Shown here: one piece after another, positions 33,241 through 45,060 of the stretch
How the letters are laid out: each line of letters starts with the position of its first letter
Numbering within the stretch: the stretch's first letter is position 1
Assembly: GCF_018991925.1 (NCBI RefSeq)
Contig: NW_024738608.1
Coordinates: 1,207,026 to 1,271,025 of the forward strand
Direction of reading: 5' to 3'
From: Homarus americanus
Lineage: Eukaryota > Arthropoda > Malacostraca > Decapoda > Nephropidae
Length of the DNA stretch: 64,000 bases
Notes under the pieces: model-generated
Told to the model about the DNA's origin: nothing
Databases searched by the model: none
What the model saw: the letters and a program-made list of their open reading frames with translations, nothing else
Translations under genes and position numbers: made by a program

Positions 33241-33328
33241 CCTCAGTGTCAAGACCTGACTGAATTACTCAGAATAGGCAAACTGTACTATAAGCTTTGT
33301 CAATATATTTGTTAAACTAAACTAATTT

Positions 33329-33687
33329 CCTCTTTCCTTCAAGTACCCTCCCTCCTCCTCCTCTTACACTTCCTCCCCTCCCTTCTTTCCTCCTCCTTTT
33401 CCTCCTGACAACATCCTCTCTCCTACCCCTCACATCATCACGTCCGTGCCATACCTATTTCCGCTGGCTGTTCCTCCGTCTCCAACCTGCATCCACTCTT
33501 CCTCCATCATTTAATCCCTTCTGAGCTCTTACACAAATGTCTTTTTTTCCATTTCCTTTTTTTTTATTTCCAAGACTTTGTTATTTTTTCTTTTTCAATT
33601 GTTTGATATTTTTAATTGGTGACGGATATCATTTCTGTTCTTTCTCGTCTTTATTATCACCAGTTTTATCATCGTTTCTTCTTTCTT
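33329..33687. other. CT-rich spacer
   Basis: Pyrimidine-rich sequence with T-runs. A 78-codon Phe/Leu/Ser frame here is compositional. Confidence 0.5.
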
Positions 33688-33905
33688 CACCGCTGCCACC
33701 ATTACTACCATTCTTAACCACTGCCACCACTACTACCATTCTTCACCAATGCCACCATTACTACCATCCTTAACCACTGCCACCATTACTACCATTCTTC
33801 ACCACTGCCACCATTACTACCATTCTTCACCACTGCCACCATTACTACCATTCTTCACCACTGCCACCATTACTACCATTCTTCACCACTGCCACCATTA
33901 CTGCA
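33688..33905. repeat. Minisatellite, 28-bp unit
   Basis: Eight copies with the core CACTGCCACCATTACTACCA followed by TTCTTCAC. The middle copies are perfect, the outer ones differ by one or two bases. Confidence 0.95.
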
Positions 33906-34345
33906 CTATCCCATCAATCCCGCTCACACCACCTGTCTTCACTCTCCTTCCTTTGCGCACAACTAGACGTGAGGGGGGTGGGGGTGTCGTTGTTTCCCTC
34001 ACCACCGCCATCACTCTCACCATCACTGCCATCACTCCCCCACCATCACTACCACCACCATCACCACCGTTACACCTTCACCCTTACTAATTCCCACACC
34101 CTCCCCACCATCATCACCACATCCCCACCAACAGTTCTCCAGCCCTACTCCATTGGGCCCACCTTCACCAACACTTCCCTCACCACCACTACTACCCACT
34201 CACTACCTATCTACCCCATCGCTTCTCCCACCATTCCCCAACCACCATTCCACAGCTTCCACCCATCATTTCAGAACTCCCCCACCACCCACCAAACCCC
34301 CATCCCCCTCCCCCCGTTTCTGGCCCCTCGCCGTGTTTGTGGGCA
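33906..34345. repeat. CAC/CCA-rich low-complexity tract
   Basis: Degenerate ACCACCATCACC and CTCCCCACC words continue the composition of the 28-bp array. Two overlapping Pro/Thr/Ser frames of 109 and 149 codons run through it with no domain. Confidence 0.65.
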
Positions 34346-34469
34346 CAGCCAGACGCCAGGGAGAAGGAGGAGGGGGGTGGTCTACACTGTGGGGGGTAGG
34401 AAGACAGGAGAACGCTAATGGATTTTCACGGTGTTCACTATGGGGGTTACAGCTCACCGGGCTTATTAT

Positions 34470-35120
34470 TAGCTCACTTTAATTGCCTTGTTCCCCAATG
34501 TTATTTTTTTTTTACCCTCGCCTTCCCTAACTACCTTGTTCCCCAGTGTTTTTGTACTTAATGACCTTGTTCGGTAGTTTGGGGTATTTTTTTAAACCGT
34601 GTTGTATATATCAGGGAGTTTATTAACAGCTTAATTCCTCATTTTCCCTAACTGCCTCGTTCAGTAGTTAGTAGTTTATGGTTGTGAGTTTAATGAGGTT
34701 GTTGGGTAGTTTGAGTGTTTTATCTTTTGTCTTGTTCCTCAGCTACCCTAATTGCATTGTTCTGTAGTTAGGGTAATAATTTTTGAGAGTGTTGTTCGGT
34801 AATTTCGGTTCCATGCCACTGAGTTTGTGTTTACTCGGCTTTGAGAGTCTGTGTTCATCCTTATCCTTGACTTCAATTTAATACATTGTTCTTAACTACC
34901 TTGTTCCTAGTTATCTTACGCCTAACCATCTTGTTCTTAACTATTTTACTCCTAACTTTCGTGCTCCTAACTATCCTTGTCCCTGACTACATTATTCGGT
35001 AGTTCGGATACTTTAATATCGTTGTCTGTATCACTCAGTTAATAATTCGTCTACTTTTAACTGCCTGTCTCCTCTTCCTTAATTACCGCTACCTCCCCTC
35101 AATTGCCTCGTACAGTAGTC
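34470..35120. repeat. Degenerate repeat around CTACCTTGTTC
   Basis: At least eight variants of TAACTACCTTGTTC, some followed by GGTAGTT or CAGTAGTT, recur at irregular 40-90-base spacing. The array is old and diverged; no coding frame is present. Confidence 0.65.
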
Positions 35121-36100
35121 CTGTTTATGGTGGGGTCCTCTCACAGTCTATCATCAGGTTTATCATTATTCGTTCTTCACTTTATTCGTTTAATTTATTT
35201 CGCTTTCATTGTTGGTAGTTTTGACACCGTTTTATTTGGGGGTTAATATTGGCCAGTTAATTGTGCATTCCATTGTATTTTTCCCGAGGTGTCTGTCCGC
35301 ATGAAATTTTTCCCTTCAATAATCTTTAAAAATGATTACGAATCAATATGAAATGTAATGTACACCTTTATAGGCCTATTATTAGCAAACACAGTGGGAT
35401 GAGTTTACGTAATGGCTCCATATTGATTTAAAGACTATTGTTTGTGTGTGTGTGTGTGTGTGTTTACTTTCACCTTTAACTATTGTCTAATATGGGGTCT
35501 TTCTTCGTATTTCACAGACCTTCTCCCCTTATCCTCTTCGTCATTATCTTGTCCTTGTGTGATTCAGTGTTATTCATTATTTGCTATTTCCATATTCCTA
35601 AAATCTATTTCTCTTTTTTGTATTTTTTTTTTCTCTGGTATGTGTTAATGGTTGACCGGGGAGGCCATGGCTGGTAATGTAACTCATGACTGTTGATGAA
35701 AATTTACCTACGAGGTCTTTTGAAAGTTGTGATGTGATTTGAATGTTAATTATTATCAGTAGGACCTGATCCAGTGTTGTGATTGATACTAAGTGAAATA
35801 GAGCGTGTCGAAATGAATTAAATACATACACTAACGTATACATGAATAAACACACACACACACACTGTCTTAGATACTAACAGACAGACAAAATGAGACA
35901 GATGAACTTACAGACTCACAAACAGGTATATTTACACAAGGAAAGACAGAAATTTTTTTCGGATAGACAGAGAGGGAGACAGTCAGTTAAACATCATCAA
36001 ACACCAGACGTGGGTGGTGGGAACATACACAAGCCCTGCCAGCCTCGATACACACAGATAGCACACAGACACAGCACTGTACCCGCGTGATAGCTGTGGC
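35121..36100. other. Unique DNA with (GT)n at 35442-35463
   Basis: AT-rich sequence. Two overlapping short frames (35442-35677) start in the GT run and have no domain. A short AC run lies near 35850-35866. Confidence 0.5.
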
Positions 36101-36380
36101 TGGGGACGTAAGGGTGTGGTTGATGGTGTGGGTGGGTGGTGGATTGGTTGAGGGTGTGGATGGATGAGGTGATTTATAGTGTGGATGAATGGGGAATGTG
36201 GTTAATGGTATCGGTAGGTATGCAGCTTAAGGTGTGAGTCAAGAGGGATGTGGTTAAAGGTGTAGGTTATTTGCAATGATGTGGTGAACGTATTTGGGTG
36301 ATGGTTGCTAGTGAGTATAGGCTTTGGGGGGTGGTTGTGTGGGGTTGTGGTTGAGGATGGTTGCGGGTTGTGGTGAGGGG
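36101..36380. repeat. GGTG-rich degenerate minisatellite
   Basis: Loose 20-30-base repeats of GTGGTTGATGGTGTGGGTGG type. The plus strand is G and T rich. Confidence 0.7.
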
Positions 36381-36676
36381 TGTGACTGTACGCCCGAGCG
36401 AGGGCATAGATGTGGTTGACATCCCAATCCCGTGTGTTTAATTTTATACACGAACTCTTCCTCCCAACATTCCATAGTAAAATCATTAATATCGCTAATG
36501 CAAGTCTACCAAGCTTTCGATATACAAAGAAGCAATATGGCCGGCACTGCACTCGATCACCTTCACTTCCTCAACTGTAAAATCAGGTACCTATTTCCAG
36601 CCCAATATGGTAAGAGATCTTCCAGGCGATAAAGAAGGTTTAGGAGGGTAAAAATTAGTTTGGTCGTTATGAAATG

Positions 36677-36678
<2 letters not shown>
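36381..36678. other. Unique DNA
   Basis: Non-repetitive. A 66-codon plus frame at 36432-36632 has no recognisable domain. Confidence 0.45.
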
Positions 36679-36733
<55 letters not shown>

Positions 36734-36752
36734 CACACACACACATACACAC
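36679..36752. repeat. (AC)n with TA interruption
   Basis: An AC run of about 46 bases, then ATATATAT and more AC. Confidence 0.96.
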
Positions 36753-36859
36753 ATGCAAGCCTTAAGTTACAATACAAACAAAAGTCAACTTGAGACACAA
36801 TCAGTAACTGGAGCTTGACTGTAATAAAACACCTCACACTGTCTCTCTACCAGTGAGGC

Positions 36860-37215
36860 TGTAGCTGTAGGTGGAGGGTGTTTGGGTAGAGATGGAGGTG
36901 TGTGGATGGAGAGTGGAGGTAGTGTGTTGGTGGAGGGTATGTGGATTGGTGGAGGAGTGTGGGTGGAGGGTGTACGTTTGTGAGGGTAGAGGTGAAGGTG
37001 TGTGGGTGGTGGGCGTAAATGTAGTTGATGGTGTAACTAAATGGGTGGGGAAGCGGGTGGTGGGTGGTTTAAGGCAAGGATACATGAGGGTGTCATTGAG
37101 GGCTAACACGGGCGGATTATTTGTTGATGATGTGGGTGGGCGGTTGGGTGATTGAGGTCGTGGGCGGTTGGTGGTGTGGGTGGGTAGGTGGTGCGGGTGG
37201 GTGGGTGGGAGTCAA
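36860..37215. repeat. GGTGGAGG-rich degenerate minisatellite
   Basis: Plus-strand G/T-rich repeats such as GTGGAGGGTGT and GGTGGGTGG. The Trp/Val/Gly-rich plus frame is a shadow. Runs of three or more G at close spacing make G-quadruplex formation possible. Confidence 0.7.
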
Positions 37216-37382
37216 GGTTACTGAGGACTTATTTGTCATGCCGCGCCCCCACTCTGTTTACCTTGAGTTTACCTGGGCCTTACCTCGAGTGTGTTCAAGG
37301 GTACCCTTTTTTTTAACAGGTTGAAGTAGGTCCTCTCTAGCCCCCTGCCCGTAGGATAAAAAGGGGCTGTCCACACACTCAA

Positions 37383-37384
<2 letters not shown>

Positions 37385-37431
<47 letters not shown>
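37385..37431. repeat. (AC)n microsatellite
   Basis: A pure CA run of about 47 bases. Confidence 0.97.
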
Positions 37432-37433
<2 letters not shown>

Positions 37434-37469
37434 GGGAAAAGACCTTGACAGACACAAATTGACTCCCAC

Positions 37470-37786
37470 GTTTCCACCTTCACATCCTCCTTCACCCCCT
37501 CCCCACCTCTCCCTCTTTCGCCTTCTCCCTACTCCCTCCCTCGTTTCCTCTTCTTCATCCTCTCCCTACCTCTTCCTTCTTTCCTTTTCTTCACTCCATC
37601 CCTACCTCTCCCTTGTTTCCTCTTCCCTCATCCTTTTCACCCTATCCCTCACCCCTTTCTCTCTCACTTCCTTCCTCCCCTCCTCATTCCTTCTCTTTTC
37701 TTCTCTTTATTCCCCTTATCCACCTTTATTTCTTCTACATTATCTTCTCTCTCTTGTATCTCTCCCTTTTCTCCACTTATTTTCCC
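37470..37786. repeat. CT-rich low-complexity tract
   Basis: Pyrimidine-rich TCCCTACCTCTTCC-type degenerate repeats. Confidence 0.75.
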
Positions 37787-37997
37787 CCATCCACCACAGC
37801 GTCCCCTCCCCATCCACCACCATCCTCCTCCCCATCCACCACAGCGTCCCTCCCCATCCACCACCATCCTCCCCTCCCCATCCACCACAGCGTCCCTCCC
37901 CATCCACCACAGCGTCCCCTCCCCATCCACCACAGCGTCCCCTCCCCATCCACCACAGCGTCCCCTCCCCATCCACCACAGCGTCCCCTCCCCATCC
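37787..37997. repeat. Minisatellite, 23-bp unit
   Basis: About nine copies with the core CAGCGTCCCCTCCCCATCCA followed by CCA. Some copies lack one C or have ACCATCCTCC in place of ACAGCGTCC. Confidence 0.95.
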
Positions 37998-38063
37998 CCC
38001 TTCCCTCTCCCCAACAAGCCAATTGACCAGCTTATAAACGTCCACTTCCGCCCATCCTTCCCC

Positions 38064-38206
38064 TTGGCCCTCGGGACGCCCATCCTTCTTGTCGGGACAC
38101 CCACCCTGACTCACAGTACGCCCACCTTGAATTCCACGATGGTCACCCTGCCTGTCGGGAAGCCCACCCTTACTCTCGGGACGCCCGCCCTGCTTTTCGG
38201 GACACA
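38064..38206. repeat. Minisatellite, ~26-30-bp unit
   Basis: Five to six copies with the core TCGGGACGCCCACCCTG. CG dinucleotides are more frequent than in most of the window. Confidence 0.8.
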
Positions 38207-38273
38207 ACAACCTACCACTTGAGACCTCCAGTTATCACACACGTGATCCTACGTTGGCCACTACCAAATCGGG

Positions 38274-38398
<125 letters not shown>

Positions 38399-38404
38399 AT
38401 ATAC

Positions 38405-38425
38405 CGTGTACATAATATGTACACG
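38405..38425. other. Near-perfect palindrome CGTGTACATA-A-TATGTACACG
   Basis: Ten-base arms are perfectly complementary around a single A, directly after the (TA)n tract. It could extrude as a cruciform with the TA repeat. No gene or terminator context is visible. Confidence 0.7.
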
Positions 38426-38699
38426 TGCGTGTGAGTATATTATCACATATCCCCTTAGACATATTCTTAGGGATATATTAAGACAATGCAGTCATGTACA
38501 CCAGTGAGAGACACTAATAAGTAAGCATATTTTTTGCGTCTTACACCCTCATCATACACATATACAGTATACCAGTTGTATGTATATGTGTTGGTGTGCT
38601 TACATGCGCGCGCTCCTAACACTGGGATAATGAAATAAAAAAACCTCGTAATATCATGAAGACTGGTGGAAATGGTATGTTCAGTTTTGTTCTTCCGTT

Positions 38700-39420
38700 T
38701 ACTGTAATCATTGCTCACCCCCTCCTTCCCCCAATCTCCCCTCTCCCTCCTCTCCCCCCTCTACCCCAATACTCCCCCTCCCCCACCCTCTCCTCCCTCT
38801 ACCTCCCCTCAACCACACTCCCCTCCCCCAGTATAATTAAGGTACCTCCCATAGCCCCTCCCTCCACCGGTAAACAAGCCCGTCACTCTCCCTCCTATAC
38901 ATGTAAACAGGACAGCCCCCTATTCTCCCCTCCCCCCACCACCACATTGACCAGGTCTCCCTCCCCTCCCCATATGTAAACAGGACGTTCCCCTCCTTCC
39001 CCCCACATGTAAGCAGAACTTCTCCCTCTCTCCCACATATTAACTAGACATACCCTTCCATAACTAATAATACTGTCCCGTCTCCCCCCTTCATATACAA
39101 GCAAGCTAACCTCTTCTCTTCCTTCCTCCAGATGCACATAAAGAAAACCTCCCTCCTTTCCCTTACATGTGCATAAGAACTCTCTGTACATAAAGAGACC
39201 CTCCCTCTCTCTACACATACATGAAGCAACCACCTTCTTTCCATATGTGTAAACACTTCAGACCCCTCCTATTTCCCCCCCTTGTAAACAAATCAGTGAG
39301 TACCCCTCCCCACCCACTCCACCTCCCCCCATGTATACAGTGCTCCCCGCTCCTCGTATCCTCCCCATTTACCGCCTTTTATGTACTGGAATTCCCATCT
39401 CACACTCTCCTTCCCTAACA
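38700..39420. repeat. Pyrimidine-rich tract with ACATGTAAACAGGA repeat
   Basis: CTCCCC-rich sequence in which CATGTAAACAGGAC, CATATGTAAACAGGAC, CATGTAAGCAGAAC and related words recur every 35-60 bases from about 38875 to 39310. The minus-strand frame of 112 codons is a translation of this. Confidence 0.7.
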
Positions 39421-39570
39421 TGAGCTGTGAGGACCGTATCTCTAGACCGTCTGCTAGTATATAAGTCAGGCAGGTCCTTACTCCTGTATGGGGAAAATAT
39501 GCAGTTTCTTTCCATCTTCTAGCTTTACCTACCCTGTCCAAGCCTAGTCTAACTTAGCCTATAACCGAAC

Positions 39571-39590
39571 TTAACCTAACCTAACCTAAT
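39571..39590. repeat. Interstitial CCTAA (TTAGG-type) tract
   Basis: Four CCTAA units. TTAGG is the usual arthropod telomere repeat; here it is a short internal tract, not a telomere. Confidence 0.7.
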
Positions 39591-39722
39591 GTGTCTTGAC
39601 CTAACCACGAAATACCTGTATATCCTATCCTTCAACCATTGTTAGATATATAGATAGACGAACTTCAGCTTAATTCCTCCCTCCTAGAAGACAAAAAGAT
39701 AGAGATAGAGACAAAATTTTAC

Positions 39723-40430
39723 AAGAGAGAGAGAGAGGGGCACACATCATTCCTAGACTAAGTGTGACAAAGGTGAGAGAGATTGACGTCTCACGAGATA
39801 GTCTGGTTTACCTTGTTCAAATTCACTAAGCCAGGGGGACCTCCTACTCCGGGCGGTGGAAGGAGGGAAGAGAAGGGGGAATGTACGTGTCTAGACAAGA
39901 AGGTGGAGGGATGATGTTGGAATGGAAAGGGAAGTGAAAAGATGGAGGACAGAGGGGAGGGAAGGAAGTGATGGGAAAAGATGGAGCGTGAAAATGTAGG
40001 AGGGAGGAAGGAAGAGTGAGGACGTGTGAGGGAGGGAGGGAGAGCTTGAGGTAGTGTGAGAGAGGGAGGGAGTGAGAGTGAAGAAGTTTATAGGAGGAAG
40101 GAAGAGTGAGGAGGTGTAATGGACGGAGGGAGAGTGAAGAGATGTAAGGGAGGAAGAGAGAGTGATGGAATCTAAGAGAGATAGAGAGAGGGAGAGGCGT
40201 AAGAGAGGGATAATAAAGAAATGTGAGGAAAAAAAGGAGAGTGAAGACGGGAGGGAGGGTGGGAAGGTGTGAAGGTGAGAGGAAGAACTTGGGGAAGTAT
40301 GAGGGAGATAGGGAGGAGCAAAGAGAGGTGTAATAGAGGGAGGAGGAACGAAGAGAGAGGTATAAGGGTGGAAGGGTCAATGTGTATCATGAGGGAGGGA
40401 GGATTAGTGTGGAGCATGATGAAATATACT
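39723..40430. repeat. Purine-rich degenerate minisatellite
   Basis: After a GA run (39726-39742), the plus strand is dominated by GGGAGGGAGAGTGA and GAAGAGTGAGGA words at about 30-40-base spacing. Long minus-strand Ser/Leu/Pro frames are shadows. Confidence 0.8.
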
Positions 40431-40444
40431 TGCTTCGGTAAGAC

Positions 40445-40455
40445 TGTGTGTGTGT

Positions 40456-40505
<50 letters not shown>
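40445..40505. repeat. (GT)n microsatellite
   Basis: A GT run of about 61 bases with one TATG interruption. Confidence 0.97.
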
Positions 40506-40508
<3 letters not shown>

Positions 40509-40569
40509 GGTGTGATAAATATTGCGAAATTTGTTGATTGCTGTTAATCCGTGTGTAGCTGTAATGACG

Positions 40570-40880
40570 TATATTGTTAATAATAATATTAATAATAATA
40601 ATATAAATCGTAATAATAAAAGTAGCATTAATTATAATGATGATAAAGGTGATGATTATAATAATAATAATTGGTGCTTAAGATGAGCAATAGCATCTAA
40701 CAACAACAAGAAAACAGAAATAATCAACAATAACAACAGGTGTAACAATATTGACATCACAACCACCAAAAACAACAACAACAACAACAGCAAAACCAAA
40801 CCAGCCGCAATAACAGCAACAACAAAAATAACAACAAAACTGCCATCACTACCACCACCGCCAACAACAACAAGGACTCC
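40570..40880. repeat. AAT-rich then AAC-rich degenerate repeat
   Basis: AATAAT triplets at about 40577-40670, then AACAAC triplets with GCC and ACC interruptions to about 40880. Confidence 0.85.
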
Positions 40881-40962
40881 ACGAAAAACAACAAAGACAT
40901 CATCAGTGTTGTAAGACACAGGAAGCAAGACAATTCATCTTCACTGAGCAGGTTATAAAAAC

Positions 40963-41278
<316 letters not shown>

Positions 41279-41388
41279 CTAGGGTCATACCTCATACAGT
41301 AACACGCCCATAAAACAAAAAAGAACAAGACAAAATAACTGAGCGTAACACGCCATGCCACCCCCCTCCCTCCTCGCTCTGGGGCTGC

Positions 41389-42060
41389 CAGCTGGTCCGG
41401 CACTCAGCTGGTCTCGCTCACAGCTGGTCGTGCCCACAGTTTGTTTGACATTCAGCTGGTCTTGCTCACAGTTGGTCTGACTCAGCTGGGGCGACACTCA
41501 GTTGGTCCTGCTCACATTTGGTCTTACAGCTGGTCTGACATTCAATTTATCTTGCATACAGTTGGTCTAGCCCACACCTGGTCTGGCATTCAGGTAGTTT
41601 AGCTTGGAGCAGGTGTAACACTCGGTTGGCATGACACTGATGATAATATTTTAACACTTACCAACTTTGATAACCAGTTTATATGTCATTGAGCAATCGT
41701 GGCTCTCTATGACCTGAAATTATACTGGTAGAGCTCTTAGTTGGTGTGGCAGCCAGATGGTGTAGCGTTCAGCTGGTGTGGAACTCAATTGGTACGACAC
41801 AGGCGGTGTAGTATTTAGATGGTATGTCACGTCTTGTATGACAATTGCCTAACATGGCACTCAACTGGTATGGCACTCAGCATTTGGCACATCATATCTA
41901 CTATATTTCTCACCTCGTATGGCACTCAGTATGGCACACACTTAGTATGGCAATTACTCAGCATGGCACTCACTCACTAGGATACTCAGGGTGCAAGCCA
42001 TAGCTGAATTGGCATTGCTGATATAGCTCTTCAGGTATGGCACGCAGCAGGTGTGGTTCT
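41389..42060. repeat. Degenerate minisatellite around CAGCTGGTCT
   Basis: Left half: CAGCTGGTCTNGCTCACAG and GACATTCAGCTGGTCT-type units of about 21-42 bases. Right half: GGTATGGCACTCAG-type units. The two halves grade into each other through CTGGTGTGGAACTCA forms. The array is diverged and therefore old. Confidence 0.8.
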
Positions 42061-42210
42061 CCTCTTAGACTGGTCAGGAGTGGTTGGTGTTTACTCTTGG
42101 CTCTGTGGTCATCCGGGGTGCCACGGTGGCTCTGAAAGGTAGGAGTGATTGGACCCTAGTTTGAAGGGTTTGAGTAAATGTTGAGGTTGAGCTCCTATAC
42201 ATTACTAAGG

Positions 42211-42213
<3 letters not shown>

Positions 42214-42276
<63 letters not shown>
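42214..42276. repeat. (GT)n microsatellite
   Basis: A pure TG run of about 63 bases. Confidence 0.98.
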
Positions 42277-42281
<5 letters not shown>

Positions 42282-42562
42282 TGTGGTCTGGATGATACAA
42301 ACCCTGAAAAATAGCATTTGTAAATCCCGGCACGATCCACTCTCTTATTTACGGGTTCTCGGTGTTTATAGGTGTTTTGTGGACCTTATGAAATTCTGCT
42401 GACGTCTCGAATTTAGAGCCAGAATGTAAATGTTTACTTTGTTGAAGAGAATATCAATAACCACAAGGTGATGACGAGAGGAAAGATTTGTTTTTCCTGT
42501 TTCTGAGGAAGTTATACAATTGTATTTATTTTTTTCCATCGTATGCAATTGAATACTTTTAC

Positions 42563-42897
42563 AGATAAATTGAATGGAGTAAAATCCTCCCGGGAATTGT
42601 GTTTAAGGAATCAGAGGAAAGAGGTTTATTCCATTGTTTTTAAGGAATTTATTGTTTATTTCTGTAAAATTTCTCATAAATAATTGTTCCCTTTAATATA
42701 TGTATTAAATGGTGTTTAATCCTGCCATAAATCTGGCTTAGAGCATCAGAGGAAGGAAGTATTTGTTTCCCTTTATATTTGTATTGAATTTCAACAATTT
42801 AATTTACGTGTACTCCCTCAGCAACAATTAAATCCCTTAATAAGTGAATTAAATGGAGTTAAATCTTGTGTGACATCAGGTTTTAGGGAATCAGAGG
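42563..42897. repeat. Three-copy diverged tandem, ~140-bp period
   Basis: Segments at about 42563, 42700 and 42842 each contain TTGAATGGAGTAAAATC or a variant (ATTAAATGGTGTTTAATC, ATTAAATGGAGTTAAATC) and, about 35 bases on, AAGGAATCAGAGGA or a variant. The spacing of 137-142 bases is regular, so this is an old satellite-like trimer. Confidence 0.8.
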
Positions 42898-43145
42898 TCG
42901 ATTCTTCTTCTGTCCACAAGGAACATCTGCAAGGGGCATCGAGACTCCCTCTTTTTTTTATTGGTTTTTGTCAAGTTGTGGAGTGCGGCAGCTGGTGAGG
43001 AAGGTCTCCCACAGTAGGGAGGACGGCTCTGGTATTGGCTGGCCGGCTCCACACCCTCAAAGGGTCCTGCGATGAATACTGTACTTGTCGTAACTGAAGA
43101 CGTTCCCAGCTGGTTGTCTTGTCGTAATCTATTGCACAAAATTAA
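42898..43145 (-). other. Protein-like minus frame, not identified
   Basis: A minus-strand frame of 82 codons (42891-43139) contains STVFIAGPFEGVEPASQYQS and PPYCGRPSSPAAALHNLTKT. It is not repeat-derived. An AATAAA lies in the same strand near its end, next to an A-run, which could mark the 3' end of a retroposed sequence. The family is not recognised. Confidence 0.25.
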
Positions 43146-43149
43146 CGTT

Positions 43150-43235
43150 CATCTATCTATCTATCTATTTATCTTTTTCTGTCTCTATCTATCTATCTAT
43201 CTATCTACAGGGAATATCTATCTATCTATCTATCC
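43150..43235. repeat. (ATCT)n microsatellite, interrupted
   Basis: Two ATCT runs are separated by CTACAGGGAAT. Confidence 0.95.
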
Positions 43236-43362
43236 ATCTATATCTGTCTGCCTCTGCCTATTTATGCCAGTCTTTCTGTGTCTATTTTATTTATTTATTT
43301 TTTCTCCAGGGATTAGACCACCGGGGCACAGGTCACTGATCCACATCGGGGACTGGGGAAAT

Positions 43363-43410
<48 letters not shown>
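43363..43410. repeat. (AAT)n microsatellite
   Basis: About sixteen AAT triplets without interruption. Confidence 0.97.
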
Positions 43411-43411
<1 letters not shown>

Positions 43412-43993
43412 GTCATAGTAAATAACATATATAATAAAAATACAAAATTAAAAACAAAATAATAAAATATTAATGATAGCAATAATAATAATATCAACAC
43501 TAATAATTATAAAGAACCATAAAAAAAATCTATAGTGAGAAACGATACACATTATGTACGTTGTGTTGTCAAAGTAAGAGAAACAATTGAGACCCTGCAA
43601 TTGTGTGTAAATGAGGCAGAAAGTGTGATCAGCGACCTGGGACTTGGTCACAATTTTCGTGATGCCATATGGCAGCAGGGTCTACCATTAGACAACACAT
43701 TATGCTTCCAATATCTTCCCAGGCGGTAGTACCTCCCTGTTTGATAGCTGCCTGTACTACTGTGGTTCACTATCCATCCTGGTGAGGTCTACTGAACACC
43801 CTTTAATGCTGACTCACAGTGAAGTGTCGTGTGCTGTGCTTCTCTTATCTATCTTTTTTTATGTCTTGTCTTTTTTATATTCATTCGTATATTCGTATGT
43901 TTTTTCTTTCGTTGTTTCGTCCTTTTATTTTTGACCGTCTTTTACATCTTAATTTTTCTTTACAGTTCTTTGAGTTTATCGTTTCATTCATGT

Positions 43994-43997
<4 letters not shown>
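43411..43997. other. Unique DNA with one protein-like short frame
   Basis: A plus frame at 43535-43729 contains ETIETLQLCVNEAESVISDL and GHNFRDAIWQQGLPLDNTLC before a TAG. It is not repeat-derived and could be an exon or transposon remnant, but no domain or firm splice site supports it. Confidence 0.25.
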
Positions 43998-44073
<76 letters not shown>

Positions 44074-44174
44074 AATTGATAGATAGATACATAGACATGC
44101 AGATATATACATACATACATACATACATACATACATGCATACATACATACATACATACATACATACATACATAA
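43998..44174. repeat. (CT)n-(TA)n-(ACAT)n compound microsatellite
   Basis: CT to about 44011, TA to about 44069, a short unique link, then ACAT repeats at 44108-44174. Confidence 0.96.
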
Positions 44175-44467
44175 TATAATATAATGGATGCCCCTCGTAT
44201 AACGAGGATGGCCTGCCCTATAGGCCCACCTAGGTGTGAATTTGTTTTAAGGTGTAGAAGCTGCATACATACAGGTACATACAGTACAACACCACCCAAA
44301 AAGGAACAAAGTAGCGTGAAAAAGGAAACATTTTAAGACAGAAAGTAACGTGATGGCTGTTCATGGGCAAGGCTGACGTACACATCACTAACTACTTAAC
44401 CACCTAATTGTTACGAGCGAGGTCGTTAGCGCCGACACGCCCTACAACTACGCCAGCTATTTACTAA

Positions 44468-45060
44468 AAAATTCTGGGAGGCGGAGTGTGGTGTGGGTGA
44501 CCTTGCCGCCGACTTGGTAATACTGGTCGGGAAGGAGGGAGAAGTAAGGGAATGTGGAAAGGGAGAGGATAGGAAGGAGAAATGTAGAACAGGGGGAGAG
44601 GGGTGGGAAGGAGAAGTGGAGATAGAGGAAAGGGGAGAGAGGTGGTAAGGGAAGGGGGGTGGGAAGGGGAGGACGAAAGAGGGTAAAAAGAGAATGTAGG
44701 GAGAGGGGAGGAAAGGGGTAGGATAAGAGAATGAAAAGGAGAAAATGTAGTATAAAAAGAGGGAAGAGTAAATGAGGTGAAAGGGAGATCATCAAGATAG
44801 TATGGGAAGGTGGGAACGAGGAGAGAGGAAGCGAAGATGGGAAAGGAGAGATAATTAAAAATGGAGAGGGAGGGAGGGATAAAAGAGGAAAGCAAAGAGA
44901 TGGGAAGAGAGAGAAGAAGTCAAGAAGAGGAGGGATAAGAGAAAACAGTTAAAAGAAAAGACGTGGTAAAATAAAAGAAGTTCGAAGGCATGGGAAGGAA
45001 GGGAGACATAACAGGAAAAGACTAGAATAAGAGAAAGGGGGAGACAAAAATAAACAATAG
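44468..45060. repeat. Purine-rich tract
   Basis: GGGAGAGGGG and GGAAGGAGAA words dominate the plus strand. The two long minus-strand Pro/Leu/Ser frames (112 and 143 codons) are compositional. Confidence 0.8.

Larger units (their letters stand above)
32861..33328 (+). mobile_element. 5'-truncated LINE 3' end with repeated 3' UTR
   Basis: The coding tail is followed by about 315 bases that contain a two-copy repeat and finish near TTGTCAATATATTTGTTAAA followed by CTAAACTAA, an A-rich end that suits a LINE 3' terminus. The right boundary is approximate, and I did not find an unambiguous target-site duplication. Confidence 0.5.

Noticed and set aside
33688..33905. Common origin of the 28-bp CACTGCCACCATTACTACCA array and the 8-kb satellite
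   Set aside because: They share GCCAC and ACTACCA-type words, but both are C/A-rich and the resemblance does not extend over the unit.
39571..39590. True telomere or chromosome end
   Set aside because: Only about four units, internal, and flanked by ordinary sequence on both sides.
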